Shown piece by piece: positions 1-9,316 of a DNA stretch of 41,633 nucleotides. Below the pieces are notes generated by a model. That model was not told the DNA's origin. It made no database searches and worked only from the letters and a program-made list of their open reading frames with translations. The position numbers and the translations under genes were made by a program. Origin of the DNA: Ophioceras dolichostomum (taxonomy: Eukaryota; Ascomycota; Sordariomycetes; Magnaporthales; Ophioceraceae); contig PYST01000341.1 of assembly GCA_003049485.1 (NCBI GenBank), positions 1 through 41,633 on the forward strand. Reading direction: 5' to 3'. Every line of letters starts with the position of its first letter. Position 1 is the first letter of the stretch.

Positions 1-147
1 ATCAACTTCCAAGGCATCTACCTACCAAGCAGCCTTTATAAGGTCGCTCTCCCCACCAACGCACAGATAGCTTTCCTTTGGAAGACAGAGACAAGAATTC
101 AGTAGTATTTTGCACGCGTGCTTGTTCCTTTCCATTGCCTTTCCAAC

Positions 148-204
148 AGCTACTGTGAATGTGGGAATAAGCGTGACGACGGCGCCGGCGGCGAAGAACT
201 TCAT
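148..204 (-). CDS. Truncated 5' end of a putative secreted protein gene (signal peptide only)
   Basis: On the minus strand an ATG at 204 sits in a good fungal start context (CGACAACATGAAG). It opens a reading frame that begins MKFFAAGAVVTLIPTFTVA, a typical secretory signal: a short Lys-containing n-region, a hydrophobic core, and small residues near a cleavage site. A TATA-like CTTTATAAGG lies about 115 nt upstream. After about 19 codons the frame runs into the left arm of the inverted repeat, where it only re-reads the reverse complement of its own leader. The remainder of the gene is therefore missing here and the mature protein cannot be identified. Reading a signal peptide is an inference from composition; no family can be assigned. 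Confidence 0.5.
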
Positions 205-318
205 GTTGTCGGTGTTGGAAAGGCAATGGAAAGGAACAAGCACGCGTGCAAAATACTACTGAATTCTTGTCTCTGTCTTCCACAGGAAAGCTATCTGTGC
301 GTTGGTGGGGAGAGCGAC

Positions 319-328
319 CTTATAAAGG
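319..328 (-). promoter_or_regulatory. TATA-like element of the truncated secreted-protein gene
   Basis: CTTTATAAGG on the minus strand lies about 115 nt upstream of the ATG at 204. The same element appears inverted at 33-42 in the left arm of the repeat, where no coding sequence follows it. That asymmetry supports the right arm as the native locus. Confidence 0.4.
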
Positions 329-360
329 CTGCTTGGTAGGTAGATGCCTTGGAAGTTGAT

Positions 361-1505
361 GCCTTAGGACTGAGGCAACAGCTGCCACGTGAGCAGGTAC
401 CTACTATGAACCAACAGTCGGGTTATAACGAGAGACCGGGGGAGTGAAAAGGAGTGGTGATAACCAAGGATTGGCGATTCACAGAGGTTAGTTAAGCGAA
501 TGAGCTACTAGACTACAGCAAAAGTGAGCCTTGAGTGAGTGATGGATGATTCCTGAAGATGTTTGGGAGGAAGCCCATCTTATACACGGGCGTCGTGTCC
601 AGCATCCCGTCCAACCGCGCTCTCTCGAGCCATCGTGCTTAATCCGCACCAAGCTAATTACAGTTCGGGCCTTGAGCTGGCCCAGATTGGACTCATTGCT
701 CCGGAACTAACCGCCTATGGTGGTAATGATGATAGCCATTGAACCTGGCAAAAGGCCCGAAATAAGGAAGTTGCCGTCAGTCTCACCAGGAACTCCGGTG
801 TTGACCGGCAGGCTCCTGTAGGTGCTCAGACTATGCGTCATGGGCTTCAGTTTGCCCGTCCACCCTCTGCAGCCCTCGAGTCGTTTTAGTGTCCCAGTTC
901 GCGGCCCAATGCGTCGCTTCTCGGGTGTTGCCGAAGACGGCAGTTGCATTAGCCTGCGCTTGGCCCTCGGCCGTTGCATCCTAGTGTCGAACTTCAGCAA
1001 GCGCTAGGGTGCTAACTTCTCTAGAAACATCGGATCAACGTCGATCAAGATTCTGAAAGAGCGGTGGGAGGCCGGACAAGAGTCATTTTTGCTTTTAATT
1101 GCTGGAGTGACCCTAGTTGTTGGGCGACAAGGTGGACTGGTGGCTTCGCCCCGAAACCGAAAGCTGGGAATTTACTGGGCACTAGATCCCTCGCTAGGTA
1201 AGGTAGGTAGTTTTCGAGGGATATGCAATGGATAGAACTTCAAGTCTAGTTAGCATGGTCCGTTATCGTTCGTTTTACTATAGGCTGAGAATATTTATGT
1301 TTCTTTAGCTGCAGGTTTGCTCTATCCAGCTCCCTGGCAGTCCTATAGCATTATGAAGCGGTACCTGTTCGAAAGAACACACTAATAGAGTTTCCGATCT
1401 AGCTATTCATTGAGTTATACCGATACTGTCAGCTAGTAACTATCGTACTCATCTGTCTATACCTAGTTCATCGATCAGTATAGGTCGAGACCCTGCTTAC
1501 CCTCT
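361..1505. other. Intergenic, no gene seen
   Basis: No ORF here has coding character or a recognisable motif. The stretch 1190-1500 is AT-richer than the genes and holds several ACCTA/TAGGT-type words (for example GGTAAGGTAGGTAG near 1199). I see no transposon ends. Confidence 0.6.
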
Positions 1506-3194
1506 TCACGTCTGACTGAGGGACTGGACGATAGCTAAATCATCTCCCCCGACGTTGCATGAAATAATAATTTCCCACCCAATCCTTCCTGGTCTCATGT
1601 CCTTAGCAGCCTCGATCGATGCCGTAATCTCAAGGCCCCCTTGCAGCCTGGGCTCATAGAGCGTCAAGGATGAAGCATTTAGGTCCAGTTTGAGGTAGTC
1701 CTCCGATGAAACCTCTGACCTCTGCTGCTTCGTCGCCTGCATGAAGAATGCCGGGTTGACCGTTTCGCTGCTCAGGGCAAACTACTTTCTGTGAGTGGAG
1801 CGAGCAAAGTCGTCATCCAGCCCAAAGGCGAGAACAAACGTTTGAAGGTGCCACATCAGACTCATCTGGATGACATGGAAGCCTCCGAAGGGGGGGGGTC
1901 GGAGGATTCGTAGAAGAACGTCTCGGCGGAGGAGTCCCAGTTCAGCGGCGGAGTCGTGTCAATGATCTGGAACCACGAGCGAGGGACGTTCCCTCTGAAG
2001 CGGAACTGGATAGCCCCGACGGCGTAGCCGCTCATGCCGCCACCGATCGCCTCTTGGACACTTCTGGCCAAGTATATCGGCTGGTCCACTTCACGTATCC
2101 TTGACCTCTCAGCGGCGCTTCGTCGTTGGAACGGGAGTCTTGCGTCAAGGACCAGCTGCTCCGGATCAGATCGCCAATAGTGAATTCCATCGCGTGTCCC
2201 CAGCTCAATGCCGACATGGCTCTGCGAGTTGCCGCCCTTGTAGCATCGTAGACAAAGTATGATTTCTGTATCTTCGGTCAGATGTTGGGAGGGAATTCGA
2301 ATATCCTTGTTCGTCAGTGTGAGCTCGGGACTCGAGAGCTGGGAAATATATGGTGCTTTGATGTCGACTGCAATAGCGAAGGCTGACGGAGCTTCGGCGA
2401 AAACTCCAGAGTATCCCCTGGATGAGCCCGGGGGAGCCTCCCAGGCCATGATGCTCAAGTCGTTGTTCTGCCAGATAATCTCCTCCTGGAGCCGCCTGAA
2501 TGCCTGAACGCCCCCTTCACCATAGAGCAGGGGCATATTGATATCAAAAATACCTATAACTCAATAGGCCAGATCCTCAGGCCTCGTGGTCTTCCTATTG
2601 GCTGCCCACGACATCTTCTGGCCCACTGCGAACCGTCGTAAATTCCAATCGCGTGTAAGAACGCGCCGATCGATCTTCGTAATTTCGGAAATAGCATCGT
2701 GCCATGTCCACTTCGTTCCCCACGAGCCCCAGTCTCTGTCGAAAAAAGACACGTTTGGAGCGGCAATCAGCTCTTGGAGCGTCCAACCCCGGGAGAACCA
2801 TCGCAGATTGCTTACAACTGGGTAGATCTCGGGACGGAGCCAGCTTTCGTTTCGCAGATGCCCGAGGCCGTGCAGGTCAGAAATATACGGGGCACACCGT
2901 GCTCTCCTCGTAGTATCGGTACATCGAGTTGATCGCCTCGGAAAGCTCGCTGCTGCTGGATTTGTCGATGCAGTAGGTGTCAACCCACACGTAGGTGATT
3001 CGTGCCTCGAGGGCCATTTGACAGGAGCGGCAGATCTTGGCGAATCCCTTCATCCGTTCGCGCGCTACTTCGTCGTGGAAAGCCGCGAAGCTCACTTCCT
3101 CTTCCTCCCAGGTGTGGGAGAGAATGGCGAATTTGGGAATCTCCGAGCTGAGGAACTGCTCGAGCAGCATCATCTTGGCGTTGATGAGGCGCAT
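1506..3194 (-). pseudogene. Broken HET-domain (heterokaryon incompatibility) gene
   Basis: Reads from ATG 3194 with the HET (PF06985) signature blocks in order: MRLINAK start, FAILSHTWEEEEVSF, TYVWVDTYCIDK, SELSEAINSMYRYY, RGWTLQELIAAPNVSFFD, MSWAANRKTTRPEDLAY, then MPLLYGEGGVQAFRRLQEEI. HET proteins act in allorecognition and programmed cell death between incompatible hyphae. The frame is broken four times. A 1-nt frameshift lies near the GGGG at 2889-2892, between the YRYY and ISDL blocks. An in-frame TGA at 2561-2563 replaces the conserved Cys of the DLAYC block, and the same frame resumes directly with GIFDIN. A frameshift lies at a nine-base homopolymer (1890-1898). An in-frame TAG lies at 1782-1784 inside a still readable C-terminal part that ends at 1506. 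No NB-ARC or NACHT domain is visible. A sequencing error could explain one lesion, hardly all four. Confidence 0.85.
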
Positions 3195-3721
3195 CCCGGC
3201 TGCCGCCGAATCGTCGCGTGTTGGAATCGGGAAAGGTTCAGAGGAAAGATTACAAGATGAGCGAAGGTAGAGAACTAGGGGAGTGTAGATCAAATCTGAT
3301 GTTGTCTTTCTTGTCGTCGTGAATGTTGGTGGTGGAGGAGGAAAAACCCCTCACATTGCAATCCAAAAATAGGGTCAGGCTGCAGGCCTGCAGCTCGTTG
3401 GGAAGTGTACAAATGAAGGGGCAGTACTAGCCACCCGTCTATAGCAGAAAACGAAGGGCGGCAATGCCACTTAACTCACGTGATGTGTACCTAGTTGAAG
3501 TGTCAAATGATACGGCATACCTAGTGTACCATACCGTGCAGGGCAAGAAGTTTCTGTCACTCTCAGCTACTGTGAATAACGTCTCAAATCCGCGAGATGG
3601 AATGGACCGCGTACTGAGGCATTTGAAGCCTTTCGGCAGCGCCCCGGCCCTAGAGGCGTCCCTTCTGTTAAGAACATCTTTATTCCACATCCTCTGTAGC
3701 CGGGTCTCCTCCATTCCTTAA
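3195..3721. other. Intergenic between two pseudogenes
   Basis: Former promoter region of the HET gene and downstream flank of the kinase gene. A CACGTGA word occurs near 3477. No coding sequence or RNA gene is recognised. Confidence 0.6.
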
Positions 3722-5574
3722 CTAACTAGCACCTACCCAGTGTCTCTCCGACCCTGCAGTTGATAGACCTCGCTCACGACGGATTCCCTCCTCGAATGCC
3801 CCAACGACGCGATCATACGTTCGATCCACCTCTTCAGCCCCGTCGTCCGTCCCGGTCCACAAGGCACCATCCTTGTCCCCCTCTCCCTCACTTCCCCGTA
3901 CAAACAACACTCACCTCAGTGCCCTGCTCACATCCCTCACCACCGTCAGCTTCCTCGGAACCTCCCCCAAGACCTCCTCCTCAAACCGGCTCCTCTCCAA
4001 GTCCAACATCTTTCTCTCCGCAACATCCACAAATTCCCCCTGGCTCCACCCCCTCAGCCTGCTCCCATCCGGCGGCGCACCATTCCCGTTGGAAACGGCC
4101 GTCCGCAGCAACGCGTACAGGAAACTCTCCAGATCGTGTCTGTACGTATGCCTCTCCCCTCTCAGCACGCCGATCGCCATGAACGGCTTCGTCCCCACGA
4201 TCTCACCGTCCGAGCGCGGACCGACGGACAGATCCTGTGCGCTGTCGAGGTCGATGCGCATCCCGTGTGGCCGTTGCTCTGGCAGTGGCTCCGATGATTG
4301 GGCGGCTGACGTCGGAGGGGTGTCGTCGTCGCCTGGAGAGACGATGACGATGTTGGACGCGGAGATGTCCTGGTGCAGGAGGTTGGCTTTTTGGAGCAGG
4401 GAGCGGTGTGCCTTGACTGCGTCGCGGAGGGCGAGGAGGAGTTGGAGGGATTAGGAGAAGGTGTGGAGGGGACGACCAACAGGGGAGAGAATTGTGATGG
4501 TAAAAATACGGTTTTGGAGGGTATTGGGGCTATCTTCGGCATAGTGTTCGATGCCGTGTGCCGAGGATGGCGTGATACTCTCATCCGCGTCCGGTAGCAG
4601 TCGTTTGTATGGCCCCCATCGAATGCCCCGACGGAGATTGGCGGTGCTTTCCCCTTCCTCATAGTGATTGAGTGACACTATTTCGAAGACGTTGTCTTCC
4701 TGGGCCCTGTTCAGGAACTCGTCCTCCCGCGGAGCGCGGGCCCAGCGCCACTTGACCTTGACGACGCAGTCCCATCCATCTGATGATAGGTGCCTCCTCC
4801 TCGCTCGATAGCACGTTGTGCCGTTCCCGACGAGCTCGTCGCAGTGTACCAGTGGGCGGTTCTCGAGGTACAGCTTGCCATCAAGGGCCGTGATGAATCT
4901 GCCGCCGGCAGCGTCATGCTGGATGACGTCGCTTATACCCAGTTCCTCGTCCGTCATCAGACGGTAGCTCCCGATGATGATCGCCACTTTCTGAGAATCT
5001 GTTGTCGTATCGAGGACTTCCGAGGAATACATCCCCGACCTGTCGAAAACTCAGAGCTCGATTGCTGATCCACGAACGTAAAACCCGTGGAGGAAGAGCC
5101 GGGTTGGCTGGCGCATGAAGGTCTTTCGTGCGGATACGCTCAGCTTGAGAAGCCCGTCGTGGTAGCTGCCTGTGCCATCAAGGCGGTACTGGCCCACGAC
5201 CTGGGCCGTCGCCCATCGCCTCTCATCTTGTGGCTGAAGCGCAGCCGAAGACGCCAGGATCAGGCTCGCATTATCGGCCTCGGCTGATGATGGTAATGAC
5301 GATTTATCGGAGACCAAGTGCCACGCCTTGCGGGTGGCAGCGGGGTGATGAGAAGACAGGGCGGAGAGCCAGTCCAGGAAGGCTTGAGACGAGTATTTAC
5401 TAGTGGCGAGCGGCGGGAGCTACCAGCCTCCGCTGACTCGCCCTGAAGCTGGATGTTGTTGTAGGCGCTGAGTAATTTGCCGAAATGTTTGTGAAGAAAG
5501 CCAGCAACGGGTCCGTGGATGCCCCCGTCGACATCGGCGAAAACATCTTGCAGAGAGGCTTCGGATGGAGGCAT
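3722..5574 (-). pseudogene. Broken FunK1-type fungal protein kinase gene
   Basis: Start ATG 5574 (context TCCAACATGCC). The translated pieces follow the FunK1 (PF17667) order: an N-terminal segment; FLDWLSAL near 5360; QPTRLFLHGFYVRGSAIEL near 5055-5115; VFDRSG; VVKVKWRW; a catalytic-loop equivalent HQDISASNIVIV (about 4340-4375); the metal-site equivalent GMRIDLD (about 4245-4265); and the family hallmark GERHTYRHDLESFLYALL. Lesions: a frameshift between about 5385 and 5435, TGA at 5051-5053 where related proteins have Trp before VFDR, TAA at 4451-4453 just before SLQLLLALRDAVKAHRS, and TGA at 3911-3913, after which the same frame continues to 3722 with YDRVVGAFEEGI. The last stop overlaps a GTGAGT donor-like word, so it is the least certain. 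The loop has HQD rather than HRD. FunK1 substrates are unknown. Confidence 0.82.
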
Positions 5575-6137
5575 GTTGGAAGACTGCCTAGTTTGGGGAT
5601 TGGTTTGCTGTACTAGCCACCTAGCTATTTCGGCTGAACACGTATGTAGAAGGGGGAGGGAGATGTCGTCGAGGTGTCTAGAAGATGGCCAACACAAAGA
5701 TACGTAAAAAGGCCGAAGCGTCCCTCGCTCACCGCCATCTGGTGGATAATTAGCTCGGCTCGTAGTGGGGTAGAATGGCGGGTAAGGGAGAAGTGTCATG
5801 TGGTCAGGCTGTTACACAACATCGGCACAAGGCCGACAATTAGAGGCAGCTGTTAGGGGGTGGATCTTGGCGAAAGTCTGATTGAGCCCTGATCTTTCAG
5901 CGTTCGACACCCCCTGAACGACCTGGTCGGAAGCGCTGCTGTTAACTGGCTGATATACGGGGCTGTGTTAAGTGCTGCGGATAAAGACAAAAAACCCGAT
6001 ACATCGTGACTGGGCTCTTCCAAACCCAAACCCTCAGTACAAGGAAAAGATGAGAGGACCGGCGGCGCAACTATGTGTCGTTGATCTCCCTTATCCTTAG
6101 ACCCAAACGGCCACCCTGTCTCCCAACAACACGAATC
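5575..6137. other. Intergenic, promoter side of the FunK1 pseudogene
   Basis: No coding sequence seen. The region separates two co-oriented broken genes. No clear TATA box or CT tract stands out. Confidence 0.5.
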
Positions 6138-6846
6138 CTAGAGCACCTCAACCAGCTTGGAAACCATGTCATACACCGGCGTCCCCGGCAGCAGAACCTG
6201 CCCACCCAGGTAGAAGCAGTCCTCCCTAACATCCTCCCAGCCCCCGTCCCCATCTCCGTCTCCATCCCCGTTCCCTCCCCGCCCACCCCTACTTTCATGT
6301 CTCTGACAGTGTTTGCAATGCATGCAAGTCTTCGGCCCGTGCTTCCAAACCCTCTTGTGCCTGCAGGTTGTGGCTCCAGGATGGTCATCCTCCGGCCCAG
6401 AGTCAGATGCATTCCACTCCGTCGTCACGCTGCAGTCGAAGTCGCCGTCCGGCATCGGCATGCCCTCCTGTATCGTGACCGTGCAGCGATTCTGGTGGAA
6501 CTCGAACCCGGTTCAGCCGCGGTGGGATTCGAGCTCCTCATCGGGGCGCTTGAGCAGCTTGAGGCCGAAGAGGCGCTGTAGGCCGCGTTCGAGGACTATG
6601 CGGCCGAAGTCGGCAAGGAACGACTGCATCGCGGCAACGTCTGGCGTGCCACAGCGGCCGTATTCGTAGGCTTGGAGGTCGCCATGGTCGTTCACCATGA
6701 CGTGGATGCCGGAGAGGGCTGGTTCATCGGGGCGCTCGGAGATTGGAGTCCGAGGCCTACTTGGCTGGGGCACTGGCAGCATCGTGAATGTGGGGCAGGG
6801 CGTTGTAATCGCTCGAGGCTATGAAAGTGTCGACCAAGGCCACCAT
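6138..6846 (-). pseudogene. Broken gene for an unknown protein with a Cys/His-containing segment
   Basis: An ATG at 6846 (context GCAAAATGG) opens MVALVDTFIASSDYNALPHI, which soon stops. The neighbouring frame carries a clear protein-like segment from about 6780: IHVMVNDHGDLQAYEYGRCG, then VAAMQSFLADFGRIVLERGL. In the same frame a TGA at 6513-6515 is followed at once by FEFHQNRCTVTIQEGMPMP. After it comes a His/Cys-containing stretch (HKRVWKHGPKTCMHCKHCQR), a Gly/Asp-rich low-complexity run, and an end at YDMVSKLVEVL. I do not recognise the family. The HxxxxxH / CxxC-like spacing could bind zinc, but that is inference. One frameshift plus one in-frame stop suggests decay like its two neighbours. 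A short intron instead of the frameshift near 6755-6780 is possible, but I see no good splice signals. Confidence 0.55.
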
Positions 6847-7461
6847 TTTGCGGAGTGGCTCTGGCTAGAATGAGTAGTGCAAAGAGCGCAAGTAATATGG
6901 ACGTGAGGCAGGAGCGATGTTGGCTGAGGGAAGAGACTGACGATTACCTAACTGATAGTAATCGTCCATCTCGAAAGAATATGAGACATCCATGCCCCTT
7001 TCTTTATACTTGTAGGGTGCCTCACCTCGTATCGCTGCTCATGTCAGTTCCCCATGGTTGCCGCCGGTATCCCTTCGTTGTTGGCCATTAACCGCAAACA
7101 CAACCATGCTATCTGAGCACGAGAGGTTCATTGGCTTGAACGATGATAGGCCCTCCCTCCGGCCACTCCCGTTGCTTTCTCTGATCCCTGCTAGCTTCGG
7201 CGACACTAAAAGCCCGACGTCACTTCCTCGAAGTATAAAACCAATAGTGCCTTCTCGCTTCATAGGTATTAGGTCGCATAAATCACCAGCCCATCCCTCC
7301 CGAAGCTGTTTGTTTTGGTGCCCTGTCCACGCATACCGATACTGCGCTCATCCATTCGGGCGTTTGCCGTATCGACCACCGCCGCCAATCCCCAAGACTT
7401 AGGTAATCGATGGTTCTGTTCTAAACACGTCCCCTCCTCCAGATCAGGGGCGTCCAGGTCA
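6847..7461. other. Intergenic, no gene seen
   Basis: No open frame here has coding character on either strand. It contains the divergent flanks between the decayed cluster and the uncertain ORF at 7462-8142. Confidence 0.5.
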
Positions 7462-8142
7462 TCAGCCCACACCCATATGTATCCCTTCGCTATCTCTCTT
7501 TCTTTCCATACCTTCGTCCCCTACATCGCCAGAATTCCCGTAATACACCAAACACTCCTCCTTCTCGTATGCCCTAGTCGCGTGAGTCTTGACCCCGAAC
7601 ACGCTCCTGCTCGGTCGTCGCGGTCCTTGCCCGGCCCTTGATCTCTCCTCCTCCTCATCCTCCTTCTCCTTCCGCTCGACATTCTCCACCTTGTTGTCTC
7701 TGCCTCCACCTTGCTGTCTCTTCCCTTGCAACTCCATGTGCCTCTCCCACATCATAAGCGGGATCAACGTCGGATACCGCCCGCCGCCCCGTATGGGCAT
7801 CTCGTAGCCCTTAATCCACGTCCTACGGGGCTCCGTTAGCTCTTGTAGGCGACGGGCCCGACGGAGCGCGGCCGGGTCCATGAGTGTGCCGTAAGTAGAG
7901 CTGTGGTTCGAAGATGGGTATGACGACAGGACTGCGTTGCTGCTGCTGCCAGAATCGCCGGCCTTGAGGTCTCGTCGGAGGAGCTCGGCTCCTTTTGCTC
8001 TGCCATCTCTCCCATATATTTTCATTGCAGGAAAGAACGGGAGAGGGAGTGGAACAATTCGCCATCCAAATGGTATGTGTGTTGTCGGACAGCAGCCGTG
8101 CCACGCGAGGTAGGGCCAGGCGTGTTTAGCTATGGTCTTCAT
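7462..8142 (-). CDS. Uncertain ORF, hypothetical protein (up to 226 aa)
   Basis: An uninterrupted minus-strand frame of 226 codons. The first ATG at 8142 precedes a segment that does not look like coding. A second ATG at 8025 starts MKIYGRDGRAKGAELLRRDL, which gives a 187-residue protein and may be the better start. The central part (LRRARRLQELTEPRRTWIKG, then GGGRYPTLIPLMMWERHMEL) reads like a real protein. The part after it is Lys/Glu/Arg-rich and low-complexity. There is no signal peptide, membrane segment or family motif I know. It may be a genuine short hypothetical gene, an exon of one, or a chance ORF in GC-rich DNA. Confidence 0.35.
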   Translation of the reverse strand: MKTIAKHAWPYLAWHGCCPTTHIPFGWRIVPLPLPFFPAMKIYGRDGRAKGAELLRRDLKAGDSGSSSNAVLSSYPSSNHSSTYGTLMDPAALRRARRLQELTEPRRTWIKGYEMPIRGGGRYPTLIPLMMWERHMELQGKRQQGGGRDNKVENVERKEKEDEEEERSRAGQGPRRPSRSVFGVKTHATRAYEKEECLVYYGNSGDVGDEGMERKRDSEGIHMGVG

Positions 8143-8806
8143 GCGTCAGGTACTCTGATGGGAAGAACATGTCGAGGTTACGGGAGCGCAGAAGTGTGGT
8201 TTCCGGTGTCGCCAAGTGATGGAGGATGTTCTAACCTCTCTAGGAGTCAATCGCATTTAATTGACGTGAGGGGGAAGTTATGGTGGCAGTTAAAGCTCGC
8301 GAATGTGGAGCGGGCAGAGAAATCGTCAACAGCTTGGCATCGATGTTAGCCGGGATGAGGTATCTAGTGGGCGGTAGACAGAGGTGCAAGTCACATGAAC
8401 CCAAGTCTTTCTTCCATTGCTAGCCAAGAGCAGACTAAGGCTCCGGGTTTAGGCAGCCATTTCTAGGCACGTTGGAATTCTTCTAGAACACAACTTTTCT
8501 ATTGTAAAGCTAAGCGGGGGGCTCGAGTACCCAGGACTTGGCGTTATGGTTGTGCGTTGTGCTTGGCCGAGAGGCGTCATCATCAGCATGAGAGGACACC
8601 TTGAAACGGCACAGTATAAAATCCGCGATCGTGTACCTGATGATGCCGTATTCTCTCGAAGAACGGCATCTCTCAAAACCCATCGTTGTTCATCGCAAAG
8701 CACCATTACAATTTTATTTACCTTCACGACGACTACAACCGACTCAATATCAGAGACAAAGCAGTAAATATCACCACCTTCAGCACTTCTCAAGTCAGCA
8801 TCCAAA
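8143..8806. other. Intergenic / promoter of the membrane-protein gene at 8807
   Basis: Contains the TATA-like element at 8615-8620 and a C/A-rich leader just before the ATG at 8807. No other feature is supported. Confidence 0.5.
8615..8620 (+). promoter_or_regulatory. TATA-like box
   Basis: TATAAA in the context CAGTATAAAATCC, about 190 nt upstream of the ATG at 8807 and on the same strand. It suggests transcription starts near 8645-8660 with a leader of about 150 nt. Confidence 0.45.
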
Positions 8807-9316
8807 ATGCCGTCCACAACCCCTCTCCTCCACCCCGACACCACCAAAGACACCACTCACGCCCAAGACGCCCCGCCCTCGCGTCTCGCCCAAAATGCCA
8901 TCCTCGTCGTGGGTGCAGTCCGCGTCATCGTCGGCGCCGCCTGCCTCGTCGCGCCCATGACGGTGGCGCGCATGTTCTACCTCCCCATCACAGCCGAGAC
9001 GACGCTGATGGCCCGCCTCGTCGGAGTGCGGGATGCCGTGCTCGGCGAGCTCACTATCCTATCAAGCAAGTCGGCCGTAGCGGCCGCATTCCCGACCGCT
9101 GCGGAACCGGCGCCGGGGCCCGGCGTCGTCGCTGCCAAGAAGGAGAACGTGCGGCGGGTCCTGTGGGCCGGCATCGCTGCCGATGCGGCGGACATCGCCG
9201 TTTGCGGGGCGATGGTTGCTGCTGGGCAGCTGGGCTGGCCGGGATTTGGGGCGATGGCGGCGGGGGCGTCGCTGTTTATTGGGCTGGCTGGGAAGGCTAT
9301 CCAAGGGTTCCGCTGA
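8807..9316 (+). CDS. Small integral membrane protein, four predicted helices (169 aa)
   Basis: Single exon, 169 codons, ATG in good context (CCAAAATGCCG) and strongly GC-biased third positions, so it is probably real. Residues 1-27 are polar and rich in Thr, Pro and Asp. Hydrophobic segments lie at about 28-52 (ILVVGAVRVIVGAACLVAP), 63-80 (LMARLVGVRDAVLGELTIL), 118-140 (AGIAADAADIAVCGAMVAAG) and 143-163 (FGAMAAGASLFIGLAGKAI). A loop between helices 2 and 3 is Ala/Pro-rich and ends in a KKENVRR positive patch. The RLVGVRDAVLG helix followed by a second helix containing A-D-A-x-D-I resembles small fungal and bacterial membrane proteins of the DUF4267 type. That assignment is from memory of the pattern and is tentative. 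Function unknown. Confidence 0.8.
   Translation: MPSTTPLLHPDTTKDTTHAQDAPPSRLAQNAILVVGAVRVIVGAACLVAPMTVARMFYLPITAETTLMARLVGVRDAVLGELTILSSKSAVAAAFPTAAEPAPGPGVVAAKKENVRRVLWAGIAADAADIAVCGAMVAAGQLGWPGFGAMAAGASLFIGLAGKAIQGFR

Larger units (their letters stand above)
1..360. repeat. 148-bp inverted repeat with 64-nt loop at the window edge
   Basis: Bases 1-148 are the reverse complement of 213-360 with one mismatch (T78 against C283); bases 149-212 form the loop. The outer end lies exactly at the window edge, so the arm could be longer. The right arm plus the loop make biological sense together as a minus-strand promoter, leader and start codon. The left arm therefore looks like the added inverted copy. 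Near-identity over 148 bp ending at a sequence boundary is typical of a fold-back read or mis-joined contig end, although a real recent palindromic duplication is possible. Confidence 0.95.

Noticed and set aside
707..1007. Overlapping short open frames on both strands
   Set aside because: No motif, no supporting start context, and both strands are equally open.
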